Below, piece after piece: positions 51,750 through 59,731 of a stretch of 64,000 bases of DNA (positions are counted from its first letter, which is position 1; every line of letters begins with the position of its first letter). The position numbers and the translations under genes were made by a program. The DNA comes from Azophilus sp965214305. GTDB lineage: Bacteria; Pseudomonadota; Gammaproteobacteria; Pseudomonadales; Azotimanducaceae. The notes under the pieces are model-generated. The model saw nothing but the letters and a program-made list of their open reading frames with translations, did no database searches and had not been told where the DNA came from. The stretch is taken from NCBI GenBank assembly GCA_965214305.1, contig OZ243949.1, forward strand, positions 62,001-126,000. Direction: 5' to 3'.

Positions 51750-54413
51750 ATGGCAGAGCCGATCGACACAGGCCGGGAGGAAACCCGCGAATGGCTGGAC
51801 TCGCTGGAATATGTGCTGGAAAACGATGGCGTTGACCGGGCCAACTTCCTGCTCGAACGCTTATCGGCGCGTATGACCAAAACCGGTGCCCGCCTGCCCT
51901 ACACCATCACCACCCCCTATCGCAACACCATCCCGTCGAGTCGCGAAGCCTTCATGCCCGGCGATTTGTTCATGGAAAGGCGCATCCGCTCCTTGATCCG
52001 CTGGAATGCCCTGGCGATGGTGGTGCGCGCCAACAGCCGCCCCGGCGATCTCGGTGGCCACATTTCAACCTTTGCATCCCTGGCCACCCTTTACGATGTC
52101 GGCTTCAATTATTTTTTCCGGGGTACCGACCAGGACCGGGACGGCCAACCCGCGGGCGACCTCATCTACTTCCAAGGGCACGCCTCGCCCGGCATCTACG
52201 CCCGTTCGTATTTGGAGGGGCGTTTAACCGAGGAGCAGCTCGATGCCTTCCGGCGCGAGGCGGGCGGCAACGGTTTGTCATCCTATCCGCATCCTTGGCT
52301 CATGCCGGACTATTGGCAATTCCCCACCGTCAGCATGGGCCTTGGACCCTTGCAGGCGATCTATCAGGCGCATGTCATGAAGTATCTCGATAGCCGCGGC
52401 CTGGTGCCGATGGGCGATCGCAAGGTCTGGGCATTCGTCGGTGATGGCGAGTGTGATGAGCCCGAGTCGCTGGGCGCGTTGCCCCTGGCGGGCCGCGAGC
52501 GGCTCGACAACCTCATCTTCGTCGTCAACTGCAACCTGCAACGGCTCGACGGCCCGGTGCGCGGCAACGGCAAGATCATTCAGGAATTGGAAGGCTATTT
52601 TCGAGGCGCGGGTTGGAACGTCATCAAGGTGGTTTGGGGGCGTTTGTGGGATCCGCTGTTCGCCAAGGACGGTGCCGGGCTCATGCAGCAGCGCATGAAC
52701 GAGACGGTGGATGGCGAGTATCAGAACTACAAGGCGAAGGGCGGCGCCTATGTGCGCGAGCATTTCTTCGGACGCTACCCGGAATTGCGCGCCATGGTCG
52801 ATCACCTGTCCGACGACGATATCTATCGGCTGAATCGGGGCGGGCACGATCCCTTCAAAGTGTATGCGGCCTATCACGCGGCGGTACATCACCGGGGCGA
52901 GCCGACGGTGATTCTCGCCAAGACCATCAAAGGCTACGGCATGGGCGATGCCGGGGAATCGGAAAACGACACCCATCAGGTGAAGAAACTCGATTTCGAC
53001 GGCCTCAAACACTTTCGCGACCGTTTTAACATTCCCCTAACCGACCAGGAATTGCAGGACGTGCCCTACTACCGCCCCCGGGACGACGACCCGGAAATGC
53101 GCTACATGCGCGAGCGGCGGCGCACGCTTGGCGGTTGCATACCCAAACGCGCCGAGTCGGGCGAAGCGCTGGCGGTGCCGGGTTTGGAGCTGTTCGGGGC
53201 CCAGCTTAAGGGCACCGGTAAGCGCTCCAACTCCACAACCATGCAATTCGTGCGCATGTTGGCGACCTTGGTGCGCGACAAAAATATCGGCAAGCGCGTT
53301 GTGCCGATTGTGCCCGACGAGGCCCGCACCTTCGGCATGGAAGGCATGTTCCGCCAGTTGGGCATCTATTCCTCAAAGGGCCAACTCTATGAGCCGGAGG
53401 ATTCGGGGGAAATTGCCGCCTATCGGGAATCCCGCGAGGGCCAGGTGTTGGAGGAGGGTATCAACGAGGCGGGTGCCTTTGCCGCCTGGCTGGCCGCCGC
53501 CACTTCCTATAGCACCAACCGTTTTCCACTGATTCCCTTCTACATTTTCTATTCCATGTTTGGCTTTCAGCGCATCGGCGATCTTGCCTGGGCGGCGGGC
53601 GACATGCAGGCGCAGGGCTTTCTGCTGGGCGGCACATCCGGGCGCACCACGCTAAATGGCGAGGGCCTGCAACATCAGGACGGCCACAGCCATGTGCTGG
53701 CCTCCACCATTCCCAACTGCGTTTCCTACGACCCTTGCTACGCCTATGAATTGGCGGTCATTGTCCAGGATGGGCTGCGTCGCATGTTTGCCGAGCGCGA
53801 ACGGGTCTTCTACTACATCACGGTGATGAACGAAAACTATCCGCAACCGCCCATGCCGGAGGGGGTCGAGGCGGATATTCTCAAGGGAATCTATCGTTTG
53901 CGCGAGGTTGGCGATGGCTCGTCCGCCCAGGTGCGGCTGCTCGGCAGCGGCACCATTTTGCGCGAAGTGGAGGCCGCCGCCGAGCTGCTTGGCGAACGGG
54001 GGGTGGCGGCGGAGGTCTACAGCGTTACCAGCTACAACGAATTGGCGCGCGATCTGGGCGATACCGAACGGTGGAACCTCTTGCATCCCGAAGAGGCGCC
54101 GCGCCGCAGTCATATCACCCGGATGCTGGCGGGCGATACTCCGGTGGTGTCGGCCAGCGATTATCAGAAATCGCTGGCCGAACAGATTCGCGGCGGCCTG
54201 ACCGCGCCCCTTACCGTGCTCGGCACCGACGGCTTCGGCCGTAGCGACACACGCGAGCAATTGCGCCGCTTTTTCGAGGTGGACCGCCGCTTCATCACCC
54301 TGGCCGCTTTGTCGGCGCTGGCCGGGCAGCAACGGCTATCCGTCGATGCGGTGCGCCGCGCGCGCGATGAATTCGGTATCCATCCCGATAAACCCAATCC
54401 GCGCCGGGTTTGA
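51750..54413 (+). CDS. aceE: Pyruvate dehydrogenase E1 component AceE (homodimeric)
   Basis: Thiamine-diphosphate enzyme that decarboxylates pyruvate and acetylates the lipoyl group of E2. 887 residues, normal for the homodimeric class. The first domain has NSRPGDLGGHISTFAS near 93, GHASPGIYARSYLEGRL near 147, and the ThDP/Mg motif GDGECDEPES...NCNLQRLDGPVRGN (about 231-272). Later, KTIKGYGMGDAGESENDTHQVKK and the Glu-containing EEGINEAGAFAAWLAA near 569. The start is the ATG at 51750. It overlaps no gene; aceF begins within 3 bp. Confidence 0.98.
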   Translation: MAEPIDTGREETREWLDSLEYVLENDGVDRANFLLERLSARMTKTGARLPYTITTPYRNTIPSSREAFMPGDLFMERRIRSLIRWNALAMVVRANSRPGDLGGHISTFASLATLYDVGFNYFFRGTDQDRDGQPAGDLIYFQGHASPGIYARSYLEGRLTEEQLDAFRREAGGNGLSSYPHPWLMPDYWQFPTVSMGLGPLQAIYQAHVMKYLDSRGLVPMGDRKVWAFVGDGECDEPESLGALPLAGRERLDNLIFVVNCNLQRLDGPVRGNGKIIQELEGYFRGAGWNVIKVVWGRLWDPLFAKDGAGLMQQRMNETVDGEYQNYKAKGGAYVREHFFGRYPELRAMVDHLSDDDIYRLNRGGHDPFKVYAAYHAAVHHRGEPTVILAKTIKGYGMGDAGESENDTHQVKKLDFDGLKHFRDRFNIPLTDQELQDVPYYRPRDDDPEMRYMRERRRTLGGCIPKRAESGEALAVPGLELFGAQLKGTGKRSNSTTMQFVRMLATLVRDKNIGKRVVPIVPDEARTFGMEGMFRQLGIYSSKGQLYEPEDSGEIAAYRESREGQVLEEGINEAGAFAAWLAAATSYSTNRFPLIPFYIFYSMFGFQRIGDLAWAAGDMQAQGFLLGGTSGRTTLNGEGLQHQDGHSHVLASTIPNCVSYDPCYAYELAVIVQDGLRRMFAERERVFYYITVMNENYPQPPMPEGVEADILKGIYRLREVGDGSSAQVRLLGSGTILREVEAAAELLGERGVAAEVYSVTSYNELARDLGDTERWNLLHPEEAPRRSHITRMLAGDTPVVSASDYQKSLAEQIRGGLTAPLTVLGTDGFGRSDTREQLRRFFEVDRRFITLAALSALAGQQRLSVDAVRRARDEFGIHPDKPNPRRV

Positions 54414-54415
54414 GC

Positions 54416-55828
54416 ATGACGGAAATTCGTATTCCGGACATCGGCGACGCGGAGCACGTTGAGGTCATCGAGCTCTGTGTCGCACCGGGCGACCGGGTTG
54501 CCCCGGATGACGCGATTCTGGTGGTCGAATCGGACAAGGCTTCCATGGAAATTCCCGCTGGGGTTGCCGGTGTTCTGGGTGCCTTGTTGGTGGATATTGG
54601 CGATGCGGTGGTGGAAGGGCAAACCATTGCCCGCTTGAGCGAGGCGGACGCGCCATCCTCCGCCGACGTTGCGGAGGCGGCGCCATCCGGTACCGCCAAA
54701 GCCCCGTCGCCGTTAGCCGCTGCCAACAGGGCGGATTTGGCCCCATCCCCCACCGCTTTGCCCGCAATCGCGCCGGGCTCCGATGCGGCGGCTTTTAAGC
54801 CGGTATCCGAAGAGCCGCGCGGCCGGGCGGACGCAACATCGATAGCACCGGATGAGCGGCAAGCCGCGCCGCCATTGGCGCCGACGCCATCGCCGGGGGC
54901 GCAAAGCGAGACAAGCAGCCTCGGCGCCGGCCTGTACGCCGGGCCGGCCACTCGCCGTCTGGCCCGCGAACTTGGCGTAAAACTCGCCGAAGTGCGGGGT
55001 AGTGGTGCCCGCGGCCGTATCGTCAAGGATGACGTTAAGCGGTTCGTGCAGCGGGCGATGACGGCATCGGCGGGGGCCGAGCAACCCGGCTCGGCATTAC
55101 CGCCCGCCCCGGTTGCGGATTATGCCCGGTTCGGGCCGGTGGAAAGCCGGCCACTGAGCCGGGTGCGTGCCATCGGGGCTCGAAATCTGCGGGCTAGCTG
55201 GCTCAATATCCCCCATGTGACGCATCAGGACGAGGTGGATGTAACGGCAGTGGAGCAGTTGCGTCGCTCCCTCAAAGAACAGGCCGCGGAACGCGGTATC
55301 AAGCTCACACCCCTACCGTTTATTGTCATGGCGTGCTGTGCGGCCTTACGGGCGTTTCCGACGTTCAACGCTTCCCTTGATGCGGCGGCGGAGAACTTTC
55401 TGCTCAAGCGCTACTACAACATCGGCTTGGCGGTGGATACCGATCAGGGCCTTGTGGTTCCCGTATTGAAAGACGCCGAGCGTAAGGGCATATGGGAACT
55501 GGCCGCGGCCATCGCCGATCTTGCGGACCGGGTGCGCAACCGTCGCTTGCGGGTAGATGACACCCTGGGCGGCACCTTCAGCGTTTCCAGTTTGGGCGGG
55601 CTGGGTGGCACCGGGTTCACACCCATCGTCAATGCCCCGGAAGTGGCCATTTTGGGAGTTGCGCGTTTGGTGACGAGGCCCCTGTGGGACGGTATCGGGT
55701 TCCGACCCCGCCAACTGCTCCCGTTGTCGCTGAGTTACGACCATCGCGCCATCAACGGTGCCGAGGCGGGTCGCTTCCTAAGTTTTCTTGCCGACCACTT
55801 AAACGGTATTGGCTACCTTGATCTTTAG
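54416..55828 (+). CDS. aceF: Pyruvate dehydrogenase E2 (dihydrolipoamide acetyltransferase) AceF, one lipoyl domain
   Basis: Core of the pyruvate dehydrogenase complex; moves acetyl from lipoyl to CoA. 470 residues: one lipoyl domain (1-77) with lipoyl-lysine Lys41 in ESDKASM, an Ala/Pro-rich linker (78-175), a peripheral-subunit-binding domain (about 180-215, AGPATRRLARELGV), and the catalytic domain with LSYDHRAINGAEAGRFL supplying the catalytic His and Asp. E. coli has three lipoyl domains. The E3 gene lpd, usually next, is absent; repeat debris follows. Confidence 0.97.
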   Translation: MTEIRIPDIGDAEHVEVIELCVAPGDRVAPDDAILVVESDKASMEIPAGVAGVLGALLVDIGDAVVEGQTIARLSEADAPSSADVAEAAPSGTAKAPSPLAAANRADLAPSPTALPAIAPGSDAAAFKPVSEEPRGRADATSIAPDERQAAPPLAPTPSPGAQSETSSLGAGLYAGPATRRLARELGVKLAEVRGSGARGRIVKDDVKRFVQRAMTASAGAEQPGSALPPAPVADYARFGPVESRPLSRVRAIGARNLRASWLNIPHVTHQDEVDVTAVEQLRRSLKEQAAERGIKLTPLPFIVMACCAALRAFPTFNASLDAAAENFLLKRYYNIGLAVDTDQGLVVPVLKDAERKGIWELAAAIADLADRVRNRRLRVDDTLGGTFSVSSLGGLGGTGFTPIVNAPEVAILGVARLVTRPLWDGIGFRPRQLLPLSLSYDHRAINGAEAGRFLSFLADHLNGIGYLDL

Positions 55829-55839
55829 CGGTTTGTCCA

Positions 55840-55894
55840 CCGCTCGATTTCGTTGCCGATGGCTTGATATTTGCCTCAATCGACCGGCCGACGG
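55840..55894. repeat. family B repeat, core only
   Basis: CCGCTCGATTTCGTTG...TTGCCTCAATCGACCGG is the central hairpin of family B without its outer CTAGGAG arms. It begins 11 bp after the aceF stop. The wider gap 55829-56309 (481 bp) also holds the two fragments listed next; the last 60 bp precede yajQ. Confidence 0.75.
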
Positions 55895-55922
55895 AAGGCC
55901 ATGGCCAGCTCCCAGTTGTCGG

Positions 55923-56066
55923 TCAGCCGATAGGCCAGGTCGCCCTCAAGGCTCTGGCTTTTGGCGTTGCCGACATTTCAAGCAGGGTGGAGCCGGAGCG
56001 TGGCAAGCCGACGATGAAGATGGCATCGCCCAACTTGCCCGCCGCCGCCAGACGCATGGCCTCGCG
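55923..56066 (-). pseudogene. sulfotransferase fragment (PAPS-binding P-loop)
   Basis: The reverse strand encodes REAMRLAAAGKLGDAIFIVG followed directly by LPRSGSTLLE, the 5'-phosphosulfate-binding loop of PAPS-dependent sulfotransferases and the helix after it. The homology covers only about 30 codons (55977-56066) and neither a start nor the rest of the domain is present. It is a remnant. Confidence 0.65.
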
Positions 56067-56090
56067 CAACCCGGCATGACTCCAGTGCCC

Positions 56091-56142
56091 CGGCCGTCGC
56101 CGAGGCCGGCCTGGGGCGCCCCGCAGTCCAGCCCGCGGCCGG
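56091..56142. repeat. 52-bp segment identical to part of the giant surface-protein gene
   Basis: Positions 56091-56142 are identical to 60600-60651, inside the C-terminal module of the protein at 59732-64000. On the minus strand both encode GRGLDCGAPQAGLGDGRG. Here it is isolated between a sulfotransferase scrap and yajQ, in an otherwise unrelated context. Confidence 0.9.
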
Positions 56143-56309
56143 CATGGGCTTTGCGCCCCGTGCGCGGTTCGATGGGATTGGATTGCCTGCGTTTGCCATG
56201 TAAGTTTGCTGGGCAAGCTGATCTGTTGCCGCTCAAGACTGCTTATCGGTGGCGCTGCACGGATTGTCAAGGATTGGTTAGTGACTCATAAAGCATAAAG
56301 GAGGGAATC

Positions 56310-56792
56310 ATGCCGTCATTCGACATCGTCTCGGAAGTCGATCCGCACGAGTTGCGCAATGCCGTCGATCAGGCCGTGCGCGAACTGAAATCGCGCTTCG
56401 ATTTCCGCGGGGTGGACGCCAGCTTCGAGCTCGGCGAAGCGGGTGTGCAACTGCTGGCAATCGAAGACTTCCAACTGCGTCAAATGGAAGACATCCTGCG
56501 CGACAAGATGGCCCGGCGTGGTGTGGACGGCGCTTGTCTCGATGCTGGCCCGGTCGAGGGTGTCGGCAAACAACGCCGTCGACAATTCGGGCTTAAACAG
56601 GGCATTGATCGGGATACGGCGAAAAAGATCCTCAAGCTGGTGAAGGATGCCAAGCTCAAGGTGCAGGCGCAGATCAACGGCCCGAAGTTACGGGTAACCG
56701 CCAAGAAACGCGACGATCTGCAGCGCATTATTACAGCGGTGCAGGAAGCGGAATTGGGGGTGCCGCTGCAATTCGACAACTTCCGCGATTGA
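56310..56792 (+). CDS. yajQ: YajQ-family (DUF520) nucleotide-binding protein
   Basis: 160-residue protein with two ferredoxin-like domains. Homologues bind nucleotides, in Xanthomonas and Pseudomonas cyclic di-GMP. The start MPSFDIVSEVD, the motif SRFDFRGVDASFE (27-40), GLKQGIDRDTAKKILK and the end VPLQFDNFRD are all canonical. A strong Shine-Dalgarno AAAGGAGGGAATC precedes the ATG. It stands alone; the next gene begins 156 bp later. Confidence 0.96.
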   Translation: MPSFDIVSEVDPHELRNAVDQAVRELKSRFDFRGVDASFELGEAGVQLLAIEDFQLRQMEDILRDKMARRGVDGACLDAGPVEGVGKQRRRQFGLKQGIDRDTAKKILKLVKDAKLKVQAQINGPKLRVTAKKRDDLQRIITAVQEAELGVPLQFDNFRD

Positions 56793-56948
56793 TCTTGGTG
56801 CCGCCCGCGCGGGTGCATCATTTCGCCATGCTTGGTTACCAAAGCCCAATGCGGGGATACCACTTGGCGGCGACTGTACCTGCGGTGCCTGCCTGTGGTG
56901 CCGGGCCCGATTTTCCCGCTTGTGAGGCGATCGACCTTGGCGATTGAG

Positions 56949-58505
56949 ATGCGTTCGGCCAGCGGCGACCGGCCCGGGCTGGCCGCATGGTTGCAACCGC
57001 AGGTGGCGGTGCTGTTGTTTTTGGGGTTCTCGTCGGGCTTGCCGCTGCTGCTCATCTTCGCCACCCTGTCGTTGTGGTTGCGGGAGGCGGGCGTGGAGCG
57101 CGCCGCCGTCACCTATTTCAGTTGGGCGGCGCTGGGCTATTCATTCAAATTTGTTTGGGCCCCCCTGATTGATAAGTTGCCGCTGCCATTTCTTTCGCGG
57201 CGTTTGGGGCGGCGGCGCGGCTGGTTGCTGGTGGCGCAGATTGCCGTTATCGGTGCCATAGTGGGGATGGCGTTTTGCGATCCGGGCACTGCGCGGGGCC
57301 TGACGCTGATGGCAGTGGCCGCGGTTGCCCTGGGTTTTGCGGCGGCCACCCAGGATATCGTGATCGATGCCTATCGTATCGAGGCCGCCGATACATCCAT
57401 GCAAGCACTGCTTGCTTCGGCCTATGTTGCGGGCTACCGGGGCGGTATGTTGGTGGCGGGCGCGGGCGCCCTCTATCTTGCCGCCGGATTCGGCAGCACG
57501 GCCGGTAACTACGTTTACGCGGCTTGGCAATGGACCTACCTGTGCATGGCCGCCGCCATGTTGGTTGGTGTCGCGACCACGCTCTCGGTGTGCGAGCCGG
57601 TACGGCGGCAGCCGCCCTCCTACCTGCACGGCGCCCCGGATTACGCCCGCTTTCTGTTGCTGTTTGCCCTGGTGGTCGGCACTTTCATCGGCGCCTTCGC
57701 TGTGCTTGGCGGTTGGCTTGATCGGGGGCGGGATTGGGCCTTGGCCGCAGCGGGCTTAAACGCAACGCTGGCGGTCTTTGCTCTTCAGGTGTTGCGCCTG
57801 GGCGCTTGCGTGGGGCTGGCGCTCGGGGTGGCGCGCCTGTGCGTGGCAGCCGGCCTGGTACGCGATGCGATGGTGCGCGATACCTATGTTGCGCCGGTGC
57901 TGGATTGCTTTGCCCGCTTTGGCCGGGCGGCGTTGCCGATACTGTTGCTGGTCGGCTTTTATCGGGTCTCCGACATCGTTCTGGGCGTTATTGCCAATGT
58001 CTTCTATTACGACATGGGCTACAGCAAGGAGACGATTGCCACCGCCACCAAGGTGTTCGGCATTTGGATGACGGTGCTTGGCGGCTTTCTTGGCGGCTGG
58101 CTGGCCATCCGGTACGGCGTCATGCGGGTACTCATGCTGGGCGCCGTACTCACCGTGGCGACCAATCTGCTATTCATCGCACTGGCCACATCACCCGGCG
58201 ACTTACCGCTGTTATATGTGGTTATTGGCGCCGACAACGCCACCGCCGGCTTGGCGAGCGCGGCCTTTGTCGCCTATCTCTCCAGCCTGACAAGCCTCAG
58301 GTTCACGGCGGCCCAATACGCAATTTTCAGTTCGTTGATGACGCTGTTCCCGAAACTGCTCGGCGGCTATTCGGGTACGGTGGTGGAGGCGTTTGGGTAT
58401 TCCTATTTCTTTTTGGGCGCGGCGGCAATCGGTGTGCCGGTGTTTTTTCTTGTCGCTTTGGTCGCCCGCTTGCAGCCAGCGCCAGACCGCAAAATCAGCG
58501 CATAA
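56949..58505 (+). CDS. ampG: AmpG-like muropeptide permease (MFS)
   Basis: Major-facilitator protein with about fourteen helices that imports GlcNAc-anhydro-MurNAc peptides for recycling. 518 residues from the ATG at 56949; the frame is open upstream. The AmpG signatures are GFSSGLPLLLIFATLSLWLREAG split over about 24-46, FKFVWAPLIDKLPLPFLSRRLGRRRGWLL, and AATQDIVIDAYRIE near 140. RVSDIVLGVIANVFYYDMGYSKE near 340 also fits. With AmpD it forms a peptidoglycan-recycling pair. Downstream 58506-58752 (247 bp) is GC-rich with no supported gene. Confidence 0.93.
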   Translation: MRSASGDRPGLAAWLQPQVAVLLFLGFSSGLPLLLIFATLSLWLREAGVERAAVTYFSWAALGYSFKFVWAPLIDKLPLPFLSRRLGRRRGWLLVAQIAVIGAIVGMAFCDPGTARGLTLMAVAAVALGFAAATQDIVIDAYRIEAADTSMQALLASAYVAGYRGGMLVAGAGALYLAAGFGSTAGNYVYAAWQWTYLCMAAAMLVGVATTLSVCEPVRRQPPSYLHGAPDYARFLLLFALVVGTFIGAFAVLGGWLDRGRDWALAAAGLNATLAVFALQVLRLGACVGLALGVARLCVAAGLVRDAMVRDTYVAPVLDCFARFGRAALPILLLVGFYRVSDIVLGVIANVFYYDMGYSKETIATATKVFGIWMTVLGGFLGGWLAIRYGVMRVLMLGAVLTVATNLLFIALATSPGDLPLLYVVIGADNATAGLASAAFVAYLSSLTSLRFTAAQYAIFSSLMTLFPKLLGGYSGTVVEAFGYSYFFLGAAAIGVPVFFLVALVARLQPAPDRKISA

Positions 58506-58752
58506 GGTGCCGTTGCAAGAAAGGCCGGGCCGCCAAGACCACCGATGACGCGGCGCCGGCGCGCGAAGTTCCGGCCGGGGTGCTTAAGGGCCTCCGGGAT
58601 GGAGGCGTCCCGGCCCGGCATGCCCCCGGGCGCGGGCTCCCCGGCGTTCGCGTTCCGCGCGAAGCCCGGTGACCAGTCCGGCAATGGGCGGGCCGATGTT
58701 ACCGCGCGGAGATCGGGCGGTCGCCGCCGCCGGTTCGCGCCGGCCGCCCGCC

Positions 58753-59370
58753 TCAGGCCGCGAGGGTCTCGATCACGTCGCCCCTGCGCTGCAGCACGGT
58801 CACGCCTTGGGCCAGCGCCGCCTTCTTCAGATCGTCACGGATATGGAAGGCGGCCAAGGCGAACCGCTGCCGCCGGCCGGCGTGCTCGGGGAACAGGCGC
58901 CGGAAATTGGGCGCCTTCTCGTCGAGCAGGCGCCTGAGGTCGCTCCCGTGCGCCTTGTGCTTGACCTCCACCACGAACACCTCGCGACCGTTCACCAGCA
59001 AGAGGTCGAACTCGTCCTCCAAGCCGCCGCGGCTGCGCGTGACGTTCCTGTCGATGAAGTCGAAGCGCGTCCCGGCCAGCACCGGATCGGCCTTGAGGCT
59101 GTTGTGGTAGAACTCCTCGGCCGCCGCCCCCAGGTTGTTGCCCACGCCGCCGTACATCTCCGCCAGCTTGTCAATCTTGGCGGCGGTCTGCGCGAGCCTG
59201 GCCTCGGTCTTCGCCTGCTGGGCGGCGTTTTCCGCGAGCTTGGCCTCGGTGCGCGCCTGCTGGGCGGCGTTTTCCGCCAGCTGGGCATCGGTGCGCGCCA
59301 GCTGGGCATCGGTGCGGTCCTGCGCCACGGCCAAGCCGGCAACCAGCGCTTTCAGTTCGTCGTCGGTCAT
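58753..59370 (-). CDS. Coiled-coil protein with PD-(D/E)XK-nuclease-like domain
   Basis: 205 residues. Residues about 20-70 are a coiled coil of near-identical units (AENAAQQARTEAKL and variants) encoded by 42- and 21-bp tandem repeats. The C-terminal part has a nuclease-like core with Asp122 in EDEFDLLLVNG and Glu135-x-Lys137 in VVEVKHK, matching the PD-(D/E)XK pattern. Proteins of this layout are common in cyanobacteria and symbionts; their role is unknown. GGAGG stands 9-13 nt before the ATG. Composition matches the following giant gene rather than the core genes. Activity is unproven. Confidence 0.75.
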   Translation of the reverse strand: MTDDELKALVAGLAVAQDRTDAQLARTDAQLAENAAQQARTEAKLAENAAQQAKTEARLAQTAAKIDKLAEMYGGVGNNLGAAAEEFYHNSLKADPVLAGTRFDFIDRNVTRSRGGLEDEFDLLLVNGREVFVVEVKHKAHGSDLRRLLDEKAPNFRRLFPEHAGRRQRFALAAFHIRDDLKKAALAQGVTVLQRRGDVIETLAA

Positions 59371-59433
59371 GGAGCAAACCTCCTTGCGGCCCGGCGACCG
59401 AGTATATCCCCATTATCCCGCCAGCGCCCGCGC

Positions 59434-59670
59434 ATGGCGGCCTGTCTTGGCATCGCCATCACCTCGTCCACCGGTGCCGCTGCGGAAATCGAGTTCTCCG
59501 TTGACGGCGGTGCCAGCTTCGCGAGCGCTGCCCGCCCGACGGTTGTCGGGAACGGCGCGCGGGCGCCGGCGACAGCCGCGCATCACACGACGCCGCGTTT
59601 TACCCACGGCGGGATCCTGGGGCCCGGGGAGGGATCCGCCGTTGCGTTCGATGTCCGGTTGCTGGAGGAA
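59434..59670 (+). pseudogene. possible fragment of a DUF11-type surface-protein gene
   Basis: The plus strand reads STGAAAEIEFSVDGGASFAS and later THGGILGPGEGSAVAFDVRL, a pattern seen at the ends of DUF11-like repeat domains. No proper start or continuation exists and the frame runs on only because the DNA is GC-rich. The rest of the 361-bp gap 59371-59731 shows nothing. Confidence 0.3.
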
Positions 59671-59731
59671 ACGCCCCCGGCGGACCCGGGCCGAACGGGG
59701 ACGGGGCACCGGGAGCCCGCGCCCCCGCGAT

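Noticed and set aside
58403..58752. Minus-strand frame running from the ampG end through the following gap
   Set aside because: Its C-terminal part is antisense to ampG and the remainder has no recognisable domain or ribosome-binding site.
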